Shown here in pieces: positions 1 through 9,567 of a stretch of DNA of 64,000 bases. The notes under the pieces are model-generated. The model was given only the letters and a program-made list of their open reading frames with translations, was not told where the DNA came from and ran no database searches. Source of the stretch: an uncultured Phascolarctobacterium sp. (GTDB lineage: Bacteria > Bacillota > Negativicutes > Acidaminococcales > Acidaminococcaceae); contig CAAEPE010000050.1 in assembly GCA_900757795.1 (NCBI GenBank), positions 1 to 64,000 on the forward strand, given 5' to 3'. A program made the position numbers and the translations under genes. Within the stretch, counting starts at the first letter, position 1; each line of letters starts with the position of its first letter.

Positions 1-99
1 AAATCAGAGCGTCCGGAAATTACCAAGCTGTTGATTGGTATTAAGGGCTTAAAGGTTAAACGAGTAGGCTACTCCGGTATGTGGCGCTTGGGACTGTAA
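1..99 (+). CDS. C-terminal end of an unidentified protein (5' truncated)
   Basis: An open frame enters from the left edge and ends at TAA 97-99, giving the last 32 residues of a protein. The tail is basic and ends in GMWRLGL. It is followed at once by a strong hairpin terminator, which supports a genuine gene end. No family can be assigned from so short a tail. Confidence 0.6.
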   Translation, partial: KSERPEITKLLIGIKGLKVKRVGYSGMWRLGL

Positions 100-102
100 T
101 GT

Positions 103-131
103 AAAACCCCGTCCGTAAGGACGGGGTTTTT
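103..131. terminator. Bidirectional intrinsic terminator
   Basis: A 12-base stem (AAAACCCCGTCC paired with GGACGGGGTTTT) with a four-base loop lies between two converging genes. T-rich tracts follow the stem on both strands, so it can end the left-edge gene and also the leftward RND operon that stops at 139. Confidence 0.9.
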
Positions 132-138
132 GCTTTGT

Positions 139-3100
139 TTATTCTTGTGTTTTAACTTTAAATACAATCGCATACAGCACAGGCAGAACTATGAGCGTCA
201 GCAGTGTTGCTCCGGTTAAGCCGCAGGCGATAGCTACTGCCATAGCATTCCAAAATTGGCTGGCGAACATAGGAATTAAGCCTAAAATTGTGGTGAAAGC
301 CGCCAGCATGATAGGACGGAAACGCACGATAGCAGATTCTACAATAGCTTGCTGTTCTTGCATACCTGCGTCAAGATGCTGCTGTATTTGGTCAACAATA
401 ACCATGCTGTTGCGGATAATCGTACCGGTAAGCGCCAAAATGCCCAGCTCTGCCATAAATCCCAAGGTGGAATTAAACAGCAGCAGACCAAAAATGACGC
501 CGATAATTCCCATAGGCGCGGTAAGCATGATAACCAGCAGCTTGCGAATATCCTGCAGCTGAATCATAATCAAAATCATAATCAGCAGCACCATAATCGG
601 TACGGGCTTCAGCAAATAATTAAGCGTTTTTTGGCTGTCTTCCAGCGAGCCGCCAATTTCAATAGTCATATCTGCCGGTAAATTGGCACGCATGTCTGCC
701 AGCTGATCATAAATTTCCTGCGTAACGTCGTTGCCCGTAACGCCTTCGCTTAAACCGCCGTTGACGGTGATGGTAGGACGCAGATTACGCCGCCAAATCA
801 TATTATCTTCGCTGGTGCGTTCAATTTTGGCAACCTGCGACAGGGTAACAGCGCCTCGGCTGGTGGGGATGGAGATATTGTCTATTTGGCTGATATCCGC
901 CCGTTCTTTGGGGTCAAGACGGAAAACAATACCGATTTCTTGATCGCCCTCTAAATAGGCAGCGGCGGTATAACCGGAAACCTGCGCCTGTAAAGCGGCG
1001 GCTACAGTTTGACGGGTGATACCCATTTGCAGCAGCTTATCGTTATCAATGGTTACTTTAACGGCGTTGGTTTGCTCCAGCCAATCAAAACGCGTCATGG
1101 TTATGTAGGGGTGAGCTGCCATTACTTGGCGCACTTTTTGCGCATATTCTTTAACCTGCGCGTCGCTGCTGCCGCTCACGCGCAGCATAACAGGATAGGG
1201 AGCAGGGGGACCTAAAGGAATGGAACGGGAATATACAATAGCTTCCGGCAGTTCCTTTTCAGCCAGCTCGTTAATGCGTTTTTCTAAAGCCTTGCGTGCT
1301 TTGACGCTTTTAGCAACTACAACAAGCTGCGCATAATTATCACGAGGCTGCACCGGGTCGATAACTAAAACAAAGCGGGGAGCGCTTTTACCCACATAAG
1401 TGGAAACGTGGTCTAAATCCTCGTCGTTTTTAATAAGGTCGGTCAGCTTGCGGGCAGCGACGTCAGTAGCTTTGATAGAGCTGCCTTCGGGAAGATTAAG
1501 TTCTACCAAAAGTTCAGGACGCACGCTGGCGGGGAAAAATTCTTGGCTGATAAAGCGCAGCATAAAAACGGATAATGCCAGCAGCGCTGCCGTAAGACCA
1601 ATAACAATTTTGCGGTGCAGTAAAGACCAATTTAAAAGACTGCGGAATTTTTGATAGAAAAAGCTGTTGTAGCTGTCTTGTTTAATAACAGTGGGACGAA
1701 TCCATTCGTAGCCAAGTACGGGAGCTAATGTTGCCGATACAACCCAGCTTAATAACAGTGTAATGCTTATAACAGGGAAAAGGCTGTAAGCAAATTCCGA
1801 AGCGGCAGCCTTGGAAAAGGCAATGGGCATAAAGCCTAAGCAGGTAATCAATGTACCTGCCAGCAGCGTAAGACCGCAGGTTTGGAAAGCGTAGGATGCC
1901 GCTGCCTTGCGCTCCATGCCTTCAGACATCTTTACTTCCATCAATTCTACAACGACAATGGCGTCGTCTACCAGCATACCTAAGGAAATTACCAGCGCAC
2001 CCAAAGAAACCTTGTGCAAATCAATTCCCATGGCAAACATTGCGGCAAAGGAGCCTAAAAGAATTAAAGGAATACAGCAGGAAATGACATAGCCGCTGCG
2101 CCGTCCCAAGCTGAACAGGCTGACTGCCAAAACGATAATAATAGCTTCGTAAAGGCTTTCGCTAAATTCACTGATAGAATTTTTGACAACCTCCGGCTGA
2201 TTGGCAACCTGATTAAGTTCCAAGCCTAAAGGCAGTTCTTTTTGCAGACGGACAATCTCCTGAGCAAGATTTTTGCCAAGCTGAATATTATCGCCGCCGT
2301 CCTCCATGGATAAAGCAATTCCCACAGCGGGCTTGCCGTTGTAATACATAAGGGGTTCGGGCGGGTCGGCGTAACCGCGGGTTACTTTGGCGATATCGCC
2401 TAAGCGGAATACTCTGCCGTTAGCATTGATGGGCAGAGAAATGATATTGGCTACGCTGTCGGGACTGCCGGTAATGCGCAGATATGCATTGGCAGTATCT
2501 GTTTCGACCATACCGGAGGGGGTGACAGCGGTTTGGGCTTTAATCATATCGGCAATAGCGGTAATATCCAGACCAAGCTTAGCCAACTTGTCAGTTTCCA
2601 TCTGTACGAAAATTTTTTCCGGCTGTACGCCTACCAGCTCAACCTTTTTTACATCGGGAACGCCGTAAAAACTCAGCTTGATTTTTTCGGCGTATTGGCG
2701 CATATCTTCGTAAGAAAAACTGTCGCCGGTCAAAGCGTAGATATTGCCGTAAACATCGTCGAAGCGGTCGTTATAAAAAGGACCGTAGGTGCCGGTGGGC
2801 AGCTTACTTTTGCCGTCGTTTACAATATTGCGCAGCTCCAGCCAGCGCTGGCGTACTAAATTTCCTGTAACATCATCTTTTAGTGTTACGGTGATGACGC
2901 AGACTCCCGGACGGGAATAGCTGGTGATTTTATCCAGCTGCGGAAGATTTTGTATTTCCTTTTCAATAGTGTTGGTCAGGTGCTGCTCCACATCCTTGGC
3001 GCTGGCGCCGGGCCACGCGGCGGAGATGACCATTTGCTTAACGGCAAAAGACGGGTCCTCGCTGCGGCCTAGGGATTTAAAGGAGAAAATACCCATGACC

Positions 3101-3195
3101 AAAACAAGAAAAGCAAAGAAATAGACTAATTGCTTATGTTCGATGGACCAAGCTGCCAGGTTGATTTGCTGCTTTTCTTTGGGAGAATTAAGCAT
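139..3195 (-). CDS. RND efflux transporter permease (AcrB/MexB-like superfamily)
   Basis: This is a proton-driven inner-membrane pump subunit of a tripartite efflux system. At 1018 residues it has the usual RND length. A first membrane helix lies near residues 22-39, followed by a large periplasmic loop, then a helix bundle containing LGMLVDDAIVVVE, whose D410-D411 pair matches the proton-relay aspartates of the family. A second periplasmic loop and helix bundle repeat the plan. Its ATG overlaps by one base the stop of the upstream adaptor gene (TAATG), so the two are translationally coupled. No TolC-type outer-membrane channel lies in the window, so the exit duct must be encoded elsewhere. 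The substrate cannot be deduced. Confidence 0.95.
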   Translation of the reverse strand: MLNSPKEKQQINLAAWSIEHKQLVYFFAFLVLVMGIFSFKSLGRSEDPSFAVKQMVISAAWPGASAKDVEQHLTNTIEKEIQNLPQLDKITSYSRPGVCVITVTLKDDVTGNLVRQRWLELRNIVNDGKSKLPTGTYGPFYNDRFDDVYGNIYALTGDSFSYEDMRQYAEKIKLSFYGVPDVKKVELVGVQPEKIFVQMETDKLAKLGLDITAIADMIKAQTAVTPSGMVETDTANAYLRITGSPDSVANIISLPINANGRVFRLGDIAKVTRGYADPPEPLMYYNGKPAVGIALSMEDGGDNIQLGKNLAQEIVRLQKELPLGLELNQVANQPEVVKNSISEFSESLYEAIIIVLAVSLFSLGRRSGYVISCCIPLILLGSFAAMFAMGIDLHKVSLGALVISLGMLVDDAIVVVELMEVKMSEGMERKAAASYAFQTCGLTLLAGTLITCLGFMPIAFSKAAASEFAYSLFPVISITLLLSWVVSATLAPVLGYEWIRPTVIKQDSYNSFFYQKFRSLLNWSLLHRKIVIGLTAALLALSVFMLRFISQEFFPASVRPELLVELNLPEGSSIKATDVAARKLTDLIKNDEDLDHVSTYVGKSAPRFVLVIDPVQPRDNYAQLVVVAKSVKARKALEKRINELAEKELPEAIVYSRSIPLGPPAPYPVMLRVSGSSDAQVKEYAQKVRQVMAAHPYITMTRFDWLEQTNAVKVTIDNDKLLQMGITRQTVAAALQAQVSGYTAAAYLEGDQEIGIVFRLDPKERADISQIDNISIPTSRGAVTLSQVAKIERTSEDNMIWRRNLRPTITVNGGLSEGVTGNDVTQEIYDQLADMRANLPADMTIEIGGSLEDSQKTLNYLLKPVPIMVLLIMILIMIQLQDIRKLLVIMLTAPMGIIGVIFGLLLFNSTLGFMAELGILALTGTIIRNSMVIVDQIQQHLDAGMQEQQAIVESAIVRFRPIMLAAFTTILGLIPMFASQFWNAMAVAIACGLTGATLLTLIVLPVLYAIVFKVKTQE

Positions 3196-4325
3196 TATTG
3201 CTCACCGCCTTCCTCCAATTTTACTTCTTGGTTAGGCGTAAGCTTGGCAAGACCGGCGGTGATTACTTTGTCGCCTTTGGTCAAGCCTTGCGTAATAATT
3301 ATTTTATTGCCGTCGTAGCCGCCGACGGTGACGTCTGTTAATTGCGCGTGTTTGTCGCGTACCAGCCAAACCTGCGGTTTATTATTAACTTGGTATAAAG
3401 CTGCGGCAGGTAAAATAAAGTGTTCGCCGGTATTAGTTGTTTCGCTTTCTGTTTTATTTAACAGGCCTACTTTAGCAGTCATGCCCAGCTTAGCGTCACT
3501 TGGCAGATTGGGGACTGCCACGCAGACCTTATAGGTTCTGGTAACAGGATCAGCCATAGGAGCGATTTCCCGCACATAACCGCTGATGCGGGCATTTGGC
3601 AGCGCCCACAAGCTGATGCTGGCCTGCTGATTTAGCTGGATGGGCGTTCCTTCCGGAACATATATCTGCACTTCCCGTTCGCCGTTGCGGATGACGGTCG
3701 CCAAAGGCGTGCCTGCGGCGGCGATTTGTCCTGTTTCGCCGCTGATTGCGGCCACTACACCGTCTGCGTCGCTGATGAGTTGTGTATAACCAAGCTGGTT
3801 GCCGCTTATATTAGATTGCGCCTGTGCCTGCCTTAAAGAAGCGTTGGCTGCTTCTAATTGAGTGTTATATTGGTCGCGAATAGCTTCGCTGACTGCGCCC
3901 TGCGCATAGAGCGCGTTATAGCGGGCGGCGTTATCGGCAGCCAGCTTTTGGTTAGCTTTGGCGCTGGCCAGCTGCGCCGACGCTGCTTCTACATTTTGGC
4001 TGATATCCTTGGGATCCAGGGTCAGCAAAATTTGTCCGGCCTGCACTCTGTCACCAACATTTACTAAACGGGCGCTGATTTTTCCCGTTACCTGAAAAGC
4101 GAGCTGGCTTTCATAACGTCCGCGCACTTCGCCGGGGTAGAAGCTGGCAGCGTTGTCTGCTGTTTCTCCTACGGTTACGGTGCGTACCAGCGGAATAACT
4201 TTTTCTGTTGTTACTTTGTGGGCAATGCGGTCGTAGATAGTGTAGCCGACAATGCCTATAACCAGTGCTAAAACACCGTATAAAATGCGCTGTTTATTTT
4301 TCGGATTAGTTAAGAAATCTTGCAT
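3195..4325 (-). CDS. RND efflux periplasmic adaptor (membrane fusion protein)
   Basis: This 376-residue HlyD/AcrA-type adaptor would link the permease to an outer-membrane channel. An N-terminal hydrophobic helix (about residues 14-30) has no lipobox cysteine, so it is probably an uncleaved anchor. The biotinyl-lipoyl half-motifs flank an alanine-, glutamine- and asparagine-rich alpha-hairpin (about residues 105-170), followed by beta-barrel and membrane-proximal domains. It is the first gene of a two-gene leftward operon with a near-consensus promoter upstream. The hairpin length suits a classical TolC-docking pump. Confidence 0.93.
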   Translation of the reverse strand: MQDFLTNPKNKQRILYGVLALVIGIVGYTIYDRIAHKVTTEKVIPLVRTVTVGETADNAASFYPGEVRGRYESQLAFQVTGKISARLVNVGDRVQAGQILLTLDPKDISQNVEAASAQLASAKANQKLAADNAARYNALYAQGAVSEAIRDQYNTQLEAANASLRQAQAQSNISGNQLGYTQLISDADGVVAAISGETGQIAAAGTPLATVIRNGEREVQIYVPEGTPIQLNQQASISLWALPNARISGYVREIAPMADPVTRTYKVCVAVPNLPSDAKLGMTAKVGLLNKTESETTNTGEHFILPAAALYQVNNKPQVWLVRDKHAQLTDVTVGGYDGNKIIITQGLTKGDKVITAGLAKLTPNQEVKLEEGGEQ

Positions 4326-4400
4326 GATATTTTCACCCCATTCGGAGAAATTATTGACCTAAAATTTTTTCTAAAAAAAGCCAAATTATTTTCAAAAAAA

Positions 4401-4446
4401 ATTAATCGTTCAATTAAATTATAGTTTCTAAGATTATGGCAGTCAA
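4401..4446 (-). promoter_or_regulatory. Promoter and candidate operator of the RND operon
   Basis: On the minus strand TTGACT (4446-4441), a 17-base spacer and TATAAT (4423-4418) make a near-consensus sigma-A promoter. Just downstream of the -10 is the imperfect palindrome ATTAATCGTTCAAT (4401-4414, 10 of 14 positions symmetric), a plausible repressor site; the repressor is not shown by the sequence. Confidence 0.7.
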
Positions 4447-4479
4447 GCAACAAATCTGTGATTTATTACAGTCAAACTA

Positions 4480-4508
4480 TTCACTAATAGATGTAAATAT
4501 GGTATAAT
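4480..4508 (+). promoter_or_regulatory. Promoter of the hydrogenase operon
   Basis: An extended -10, TGGTATAAT (TATAAT at 4503-4508), follows TTCACT (4480-4485) with a 17-base spacer. It lies about 70 bases upstream of the first hydrogenase gene and diverges from the RND promoter. Confidence 0.65.
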
Positions 4509-4575
4509 ATCTGCTTGTCAAAAATGTGAAATTGTGAAGATGCTGTAAAAATTTTGTGAAAGTGTAGGTGAGGAA

Positions 4576-6549
4576 ATGGAGTGTTTTTTGCTTGCCGCTG
4601 CCTGCTTTGGCGTCGGTATCCTGACTTTGTTATTTCCCCATAGCTTGCAGAGGTATGCTCATTGGCTGGCTAACAGCGCTGCGCTTATCGGCAGCGGCAT
4701 TACTGCTTACAAGGCATGGACGCTGCTGGCAGGAGCGTCGGTTGTACCTTTGACTTGGGGTTCTTATTCTTTGGCGTGCGATAGCTGGAGCGCAGTTTTT
4801 TTGCTGCTGACAGGTATTGCGGGAGTGATTACCAGCCTTTACGCTTTAGGCTATGCGCAAAGCTATGAGGGCAGCCGCCTGCGCCTTTTGGGTGGTATGT
4901 GGAATTTATTTTTGCTGTCCATGACTTTGGTGCTGTTGGCCGGTGACGCTTTTAGCTTTTTGCTGTTTTGGGAAATTATGGCGGTAGCGTCCTTCATGCT
5001 GGTCAATCATGAATCGGAGAAACGCGCTACCTGGACTGCCGCATATCAGTATTTGGTAATGACTTCTGTGGGTACGGCGGCTATTATGATTGCTTTTTTG
5101 CTGACCGGTTCTGCCAGCAGTAGTTTCAGCTTTGAGGCCATGGCGCAAAATAAGCTGGATAATTTGTGGCAGCATGTGGTTTTTGCCTGCGCGTTTATCG
5201 GTTTCGCGTTAAAAGCCGGTTTGGTGCCGCTGCATGTGTGGCTGCCTAACGCTCATCCGGCGGCTCCCAGTCATGTGTCGGCTCTTATGAGCGGCGTTAT
5301 GCTGAAAATTGCTTTATATGGCTTTGGCCGCTTTATGTTCAGCTTTTTGCCTATGTGGAATTATTGGTGGTGCATTATCGTTATGGTTGTAGGCGCGGTA
5401 TCTGCCTTTTTAGGTGTGCTGTACGCGCAGATGGAAAACGATATTAAGCGTATTTTGGCCTATTCCTCCGTGGAAAATATGGGCGTTATTTTTGCGGCTT
5501 TTGGCTGCGGTATGCTGCTTAAAGTTTTAGCGGGCGGCAGCTGGTATTATTTGGGCTTTGTGGCTGCGTTGGTACACGCCTTTAACCACAGCATTATGAA
5601 GGTGCTGATGTTTATGAGTGCGGGCAGTATTATGCACGGTACAGGCAGTAAAAATATCGAGCTTTTCGGCGGCTTGGCGAAAAAAATGCCTTATACGGCG
5701 CTGTTTACCTTTGTGGGCGCTATGGCGTTGGCGGCGATTCCGCTGACTAACGGATTTACAGGAGAATGGCTGGTGCTGCAAAGCTTTATTACTTTGGTAA
5801 GCGCTAATTCTGCGCAGACTACGCGCTTGTGGGCAGCCGTATGCTTTATTTTGCTGGGCTTTACGGGAGCGTTGGCTTTAGGCTGCTTTGTGCGTTTGTT
5901 CGGCATTTCTTTCTTGGGACGCGCCCGCAGCCAGCTGGTTGAGCATGCTCACGAGTCCGACAAATTTATGCTGACTGCTATGGGGTTATCCAGCGCGCTG
6001 GTGCTTATCTGCGGTATTTATCCGCTGCCTATGGTGCAGGCAGTCTGCGCTGCTTTAAAGCTGGACAAGGAGTTTGCTGCGCAGGGTTTGAGCCTCGCTT
6101 GGGCAGGCAGCGGTTCTTTAGCCGTGTTCAATCCGTTGTTACTGCTGCTTTTGGTAGCGGTTATCAGCGCTGTTGTATACCTTTTTACCAACAATATTTT
6201 TGTAGAACAGGACGTGACCTGGAACTGCGGCACATATCCTACGGAACGCCAGCAATATTCGGCAACTGGTTTTAGTAAGCCTGTGCGCCGCGCTTTCGAT
6301 TATCTCTTGAAGCCTAAACGTCAGGTTTCTTATATGCGCAAGGATCACGCTTATTTTGGCCGTCAGCTGTCCTGCAAGCTGGAAATTCCGGATATGATTA
6401 CGGAAAAATTATATCAGCCTGTGCAAAAGCATTTTGTAGGCGTTTCTGCTTTTTTGCGCCGTATGCAGCAGGGCAGCGTGCGTTTGTACGTTTCTTATGT
6501 TATGGCGGCCATGGTTTTGGTGTTAGTATGGGGGGCGTTGTATAAATGA
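4576..6549 (+). CDS. hyfB: Group 4 hydrogenase antiporter-like membrane subunit HyfB
   Basis: This 657-residue polytopic protein belongs to the NuoL/Mrp antiporter-like family used as proton- or sodium-translocating subunits in energy-converting hydrogenases. It has many membrane helices with the conserved blocks LKAGLVPLHVWLPNAHPAAP, SALMSGVMLK and KRILAYSSVENMG. A long C-terminal cytosolic stretch and a last helix (about residues 635-655) resemble HyfB/HycC. The start has GTGAGGA eight bases upstream. It is the first gene of a six-gene operon and overlaps hyfC by four bases (ATGA). Confidence 0.9.
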   Translation: MECFLLAAACFGVGILTLLFPHSLQRYAHWLANSAALIGSGITAYKAWTLLAGASVVPLTWGSYSLACDSWSAVFLLLTGIAGVITSLYALGYAQSYEGSRLRLLGGMWNLFLLSMTLVLLAGDAFSFLLFWEIMAVASFMLVNHESEKRATWTAAYQYLVMTSVGTAAIMIAFLLTGSASSSFSFEAMAQNKLDNLWQHVVFACAFIGFALKAGLVPLHVWLPNAHPAAPSHVSALMSGVMLKIALYGFGRFMFSFLPMWNYWWCIIVMVVGAVSAFLGVLYAQMENDIKRILAYSSVENMGVIFAAFGCGMLLKVLAGGSWYYLGFVAALVHAFNHSIMKVLMFMSAGSIMHGTGSKNIELFGGLAKKMPYTALFTFVGAMALAAIPLTNGFTGEWLVLQSFITLVSANSAQTTRLWAAVCFILLGFTGALALGCFVRLFGISFLGRARSQLVEHAHESDKFMLTAMGLSSALVLICGIYPLPMVQAVCAALKLDKEFAAQGLSLAWAGSGSLAVFNPLLLLLLVAVISAVVYLFTNNIFVEQDVTWNCGTYPTERQQYSATGFSKPVRRAFDYLLKPKRQVSYMRKDHAYFGRQLSCKLEIPDMITEKLYQPVQKHFVGVSAFLRRMQQGSVRLYVSYVMAAMVLVLVWGALYK

Positions 6550-7439
6550 TGTATTTTATCAGTGATGTGCAAAACTTAGCCCTCTGTTTGCTGCAAGCCG
6601 TAATTTTGCTGGCAGTGGCGCCTGTGATTACGGGCATTGTCAAAAAGGTTAAGGCTTTGCTGCAAAATCGTATTGGTTCCAGCATTTTCCAAGAATATTA
6701 CGATATAAAAAAATGGTGGGGCAAGCCTACTATGGTTACTCCCTATACCAGCGCACTGTTCCGCCTGTCTCCCTGTGTTTATTTTGTAACTACCTTAGCT
6801 GCAGCTTGTATGCTGCCTAACTTTTTTGGCGGCAGAGCAGGCTTTGGCGATGTGTTCGTTTTTGTTTATGTTTTGGCTTTAGGCCGTTTCTTTATGGCGG
6901 TGTCCTCCATGGATGCGGCAACTGCCTTTGGCGGCATGGGCGGCAGCCGCGAGGTTTATGTGGCTGCTTTTGTGGAGCCGGTGATTATGCTGGCGATTTT
7001 ATCCAACGTGCTGCACACCGGCAGCACATCTTTGAGCGGTATGAGCCTGCGTTTTGACGAAGTAAATCTGACGGTGGCAGGCGTGCTGACCTGCATAGCG
7101 TTTTTCTTGGTGCTGCTGGCAGAAAACAGCCGTATTCCCGTGGATAATCCCGATACTCATTTGGAGCTGACCATGATTCACGAGTGCATGACGCTGGAAT
7201 ATTCCGGTAGACTGTTGGCTTTGATTCACTGGGCAAGCCAGCTGAAGCTTTTGGTGTTTCTGTTGTTATTTTCCATGCTGTATCTGCCGCTGGATTTGCC
7301 CGTAGCGCTCAAGGTTTTGCTGAGCGCTGTGGCCGTAGGCGTGGTAGAAACCTTAAATAATAAAATGCGTCTGTTTAAAGTGCGCGTATATTTGGCGGCT
7401 GCCGGCTTGATGCTGCTGTTGGCAGTAGTTGCGCAGTAA
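6546..7439 (+). CDS. hyfC: Group 4 hydrogenase membrane subunit HyfC (NuoH-like)
   Basis: This 297-residue protein is a member of the NuoH/HyfC/HycD family, the membrane subunit that docks the soluble hydrogenase arm. It shows the family signatures VKALLQNRIGSSIFQEY near the N-terminus, GGMGGSREVYVAAFVEP in the middle and the acidic segment RIPVDNPDTHLELTMIHE, which corresponds to the quinone/proton-channel loop of complex I. About eight membrane helices are predicted. It is translationally coupled to hyfB and followed closely by hyfE. Confidence 0.93.
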   Translation: MMYFISDVQNLALCLLQAVILLAVAPVITGIVKKVKALLQNRIGSSIFQEYYDIKKWWGKPTMVTPYTSALFRLSPCVYFVTTLAAACMLPNFFGGRAGFGDVFVFVYVLALGRFFMAVSSMDAATAFGGMGGSREVYVAAFVEPVIMLAILSNVLHTGSTSLSGMSLRFDEVNLTVAGVLTCIAFFLVLLAENSRIPVDNPDTHLELTMIHECMTLEYSGRLLALIHWASQLKLLVFLLLFSMLYLPLDLPVALKVLLSAVAVGVVETLNNKMRLFKVRVYLAAAGLMLLLAVVAQ

Positions 7440-7450
7440 GGAGGCGGACG

Positions 7451-8080
7451 ATGGAATATTTAGTTGTAAGTTTAATGTTTATCGTCTTTTTGCAGACGAG
7501 ATTTATGGAGCTGCGCCGTGCGACTTTGTGCCTGGCCGTACAGTCGGCGTTGATTGCGGCGGCTTGCCTGGTGGTAGGTCTAAGCCATGGCGGCGGTCTG
7601 CACGGATGGCTGCCGGGCATTTTAACTATTGCCGTTAAGGTGCTGTTTATTCCCTATGCTATTTTGCGCACGGTAAAGGGGCTGCGCGACGAACGCGAAA
7701 TTGTCAGCGACATCAATGTCAATTATTCTACTGCTGTAGCTGCCTGTAGTCTGGCGTTGGGCTACATGGTTATCGACGGGTTGCTGCCCCAAGCGGAGGG
7801 TAGGGATATTTTGGCAACCTCCATGTTTATGATTATGACCGGTCTGACCTTAATTGTTATGCGCAGCCGCGCTATTATGCAGATGATTGGCCTGATTACC
7901 ATGGAAAACGGCATCTACCTTTTAGGCTTGATTATGACCGAAGGCTTGCCGCTGATTATTGAGTTGGGAATTTTCTTAGACGTACTGATTGCCGTAGTAA
8001 TTTTGGTTATTTTGACTTCGCGTTTGCGTTTGTCCTTTAGAACCACGGATACTAACGTGCTGGATAAGCTGAAAGGATAG
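7451..8080 (+). CDS. hyfE: Group 4 hydrogenase membrane subunit HyfE
   Basis: This 209-residue membrane protein has six to seven helices. Its C-terminal half carries MENGIYLLGLIMTEGLPLIIELGIFLDVLIAVVIL, in pattern a NuoK/MnhC-like segment with buried glutamates, as expected for HyfE. In complex I relatives this region lies on the ion-translocation path. An AGGAGG site lies just upstream of the ATG. The presence of hyfE separates this operon from a minimal Hyc-type enzyme and places it near Hyf-type hydrogenases. Confidence 0.85.
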   Translation: MEYLVVSLMFIVFLQTRFMELRRATLCLAVQSALIAAACLVVGLSHGGGLHGWLPGILTIAVKVLFIPYAILRTVKGLRDEREIVSDINVNYSTAVAACSLALGYMVIDGLLPQAEGRDILATSMFMIMTGLTLIVMRSRAIMQMIGLITMENGIYLLGLIMTEGLPLIIELGIFLDVLIAVVILVILTSRLRLSFRTTDTNVLDKLKG

Positions 8081-8087
8081 GTGGGAG

Positions 8088-9563
8088 ATGCTGCAATATA
8101 TTTTAATATTACTTTGTCTGCCGCCTTTATGCGCTGTTTTGGCGCTAACCGGACGTTTTGATAATAATCTGCTGCACTGGCTGCACCGTTTGACGGCTAC
8201 TGCCGTAGGCGTTTGCTTGGCGCTGTTGGCTGCTAAATTTGATGCGGCCGTACCTTATGTGGACGATTATTTTTATGTGGATGCCTTAAGCCTGTGGGTG
8301 CTGATCATTATCACTACCTTGTATGTGGCTGCCAGCTGGACTGCGCGCTCCTATTTGACGCGCGAGGAACGCTGCGGCGTTTTGAAGGGCGAGCAGCTGC
8401 AAACAGGCAGATATTTTGCTTTAATGCAGCTTTTCTGTTGGACAATGTTTATTGTGTTGCTGGTAAAAAATTTAGGCTTAATGTGGGTAGCAATTGAGGC
8501 CACTACCTTGATTTCCGCGTTGTTGATTTCTTTTAAATTTACCCGCGCGGCGCTGGAGGCTACATGGAAATATATTATGGTCTGCACCGTAGGCATTTGC
8601 TTGGCGCTGTTAGGTACGCTGGTGTTGTATTATGCACAGATTGCTGCTTTAGGCACTAATAACCCCTTAAGCTGGGTGTTTTTGCACCAGCACGCCGACG
8701 CTTTAGACCCGGCGCTGACTAAGCTGGCGCTATTGTTTCTTGTTATTGGCTACGGTACCAAGGCCGGCATGGCGCCTATGCATACCTGGCTGCCAGACGC
8801 TTATGCGGAAGCTCCGTCCTTAACCAGCGGTATGCTCAGCGGCGCGTTATGTAGCTGCGCGATCTATGTTTTGCTGCGTAATTTGGTAATTTTGCTGCCA
8901 ACCGCAGGCAGCGCTATGATGAGCAGCATGCTGATGTTTTTCGCGGTTTTGACTGTAGCTGTGGCTGTGCCATTTGTGGTAGTGCAGCGCGACGTAAAAC
9001 GTATTTTAGCTTATTCCTCCATGGAAAATATCGGCATTATGGTTGCCGGTATCGGCGTGTTTTCCGCTCTGTCCATTAAGGCGGTAATGCTGCACATGTA
9101 CAGCCACGCTATGATTAAATTTGTACTATTTTATATTGCCGGAACCATCATCCAAGAATATCAAACCCGCAATATGATGCGTATTCACGGTATGATTAAG
9201 GACGTGCCTCATACGGCAGCCTTTTGGCTGACAGGTATGCTGGGCATTTTAGGACTGCCGCCCATGGGCTTATTCTTCAGCAAATTTTACATTATGTCAG
9301 CTCTGTTTAAAGAGGGACATTGGCTGGCTGGCAGTTTGCTCATTGTGCTGCTGGCAGGCGTGCTGATTGGTATTTTGTACCACGGGATGCGTATGCTTTG
9401 CGGCGAAGCTCAGCGTCAGCCTTTAGGCGATTTGTTGGGCGCTGTGGATGTGCCGGTTTTGGCACTGTTGTTAATTTTTACTTGTATCGTTGGTGTGGGC
9501 TTTGAAAATCTTCCGTGGCTCAATAATTTGTTGAATCACGCCGTACATGTAATAGGAGGCTGA
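8088..9563 (+). CDS. hyfF: Group 4 hydrogenase antiporter-like membrane subunit HyfF
   Basis: This is a second NuoL/M/N-like subunit, 491 residues, with about 14 membrane helices and the family blocks GTKAGMAPMHTWLPDAYAEAP, SGALCSCAIYVLLR and KRILAYSSMENIG. Conserved lysines and a glutamate (WVAIEATTLISALL) match the ion-channel residues of the family. With HyfB it gives the complex two antiporter-like modules; a third (HyfD) is absent. GGTGGGAG precedes the ATG and hyfG begins four bases after its stop. Confidence 0.9.
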   Translation: MLQYILILLCLPPLCAVLALTGRFDNNLLHWLHRLTATAVGVCLALLAAKFDAAVPYVDDYFYVDALSLWVLIIITTLYVAASWTARSYLTREERCGVLKGEQLQTGRYFALMQLFCWTMFIVLLVKNLGLMWVAIEATTLISALLISFKFTRAALEATWKYIMVCTVGICLALLGTLVLYYAQIAALGTNNPLSWVFLHQHADALDPALTKLALLFLVIGYGTKAGMAPMHTWLPDAYAEAPSLTSGMLSGALCSCAIYVLLRNLVILLPTAGSAMMSSMLMFFAVLTVAVAVPFVVVQRDVKRILAYSSMENIGIMVAGIGVFSALSIKAVMLHMYSHAMIKFVLFYIAGTIIQEYQTRNMMRIHGMIKDVPHTAAFWLTGMLGILGLPPMGLFFSKFYIMSALFKEGHWLAGSLLIVLLAGVLIGILYHGMRMLCGEAQRQPLGDLLGAVDVPVLALLLIFTCIVGVGFENLPWLNNLLNHAVHVIGG

Positions 9564-9567
9564 TGCT

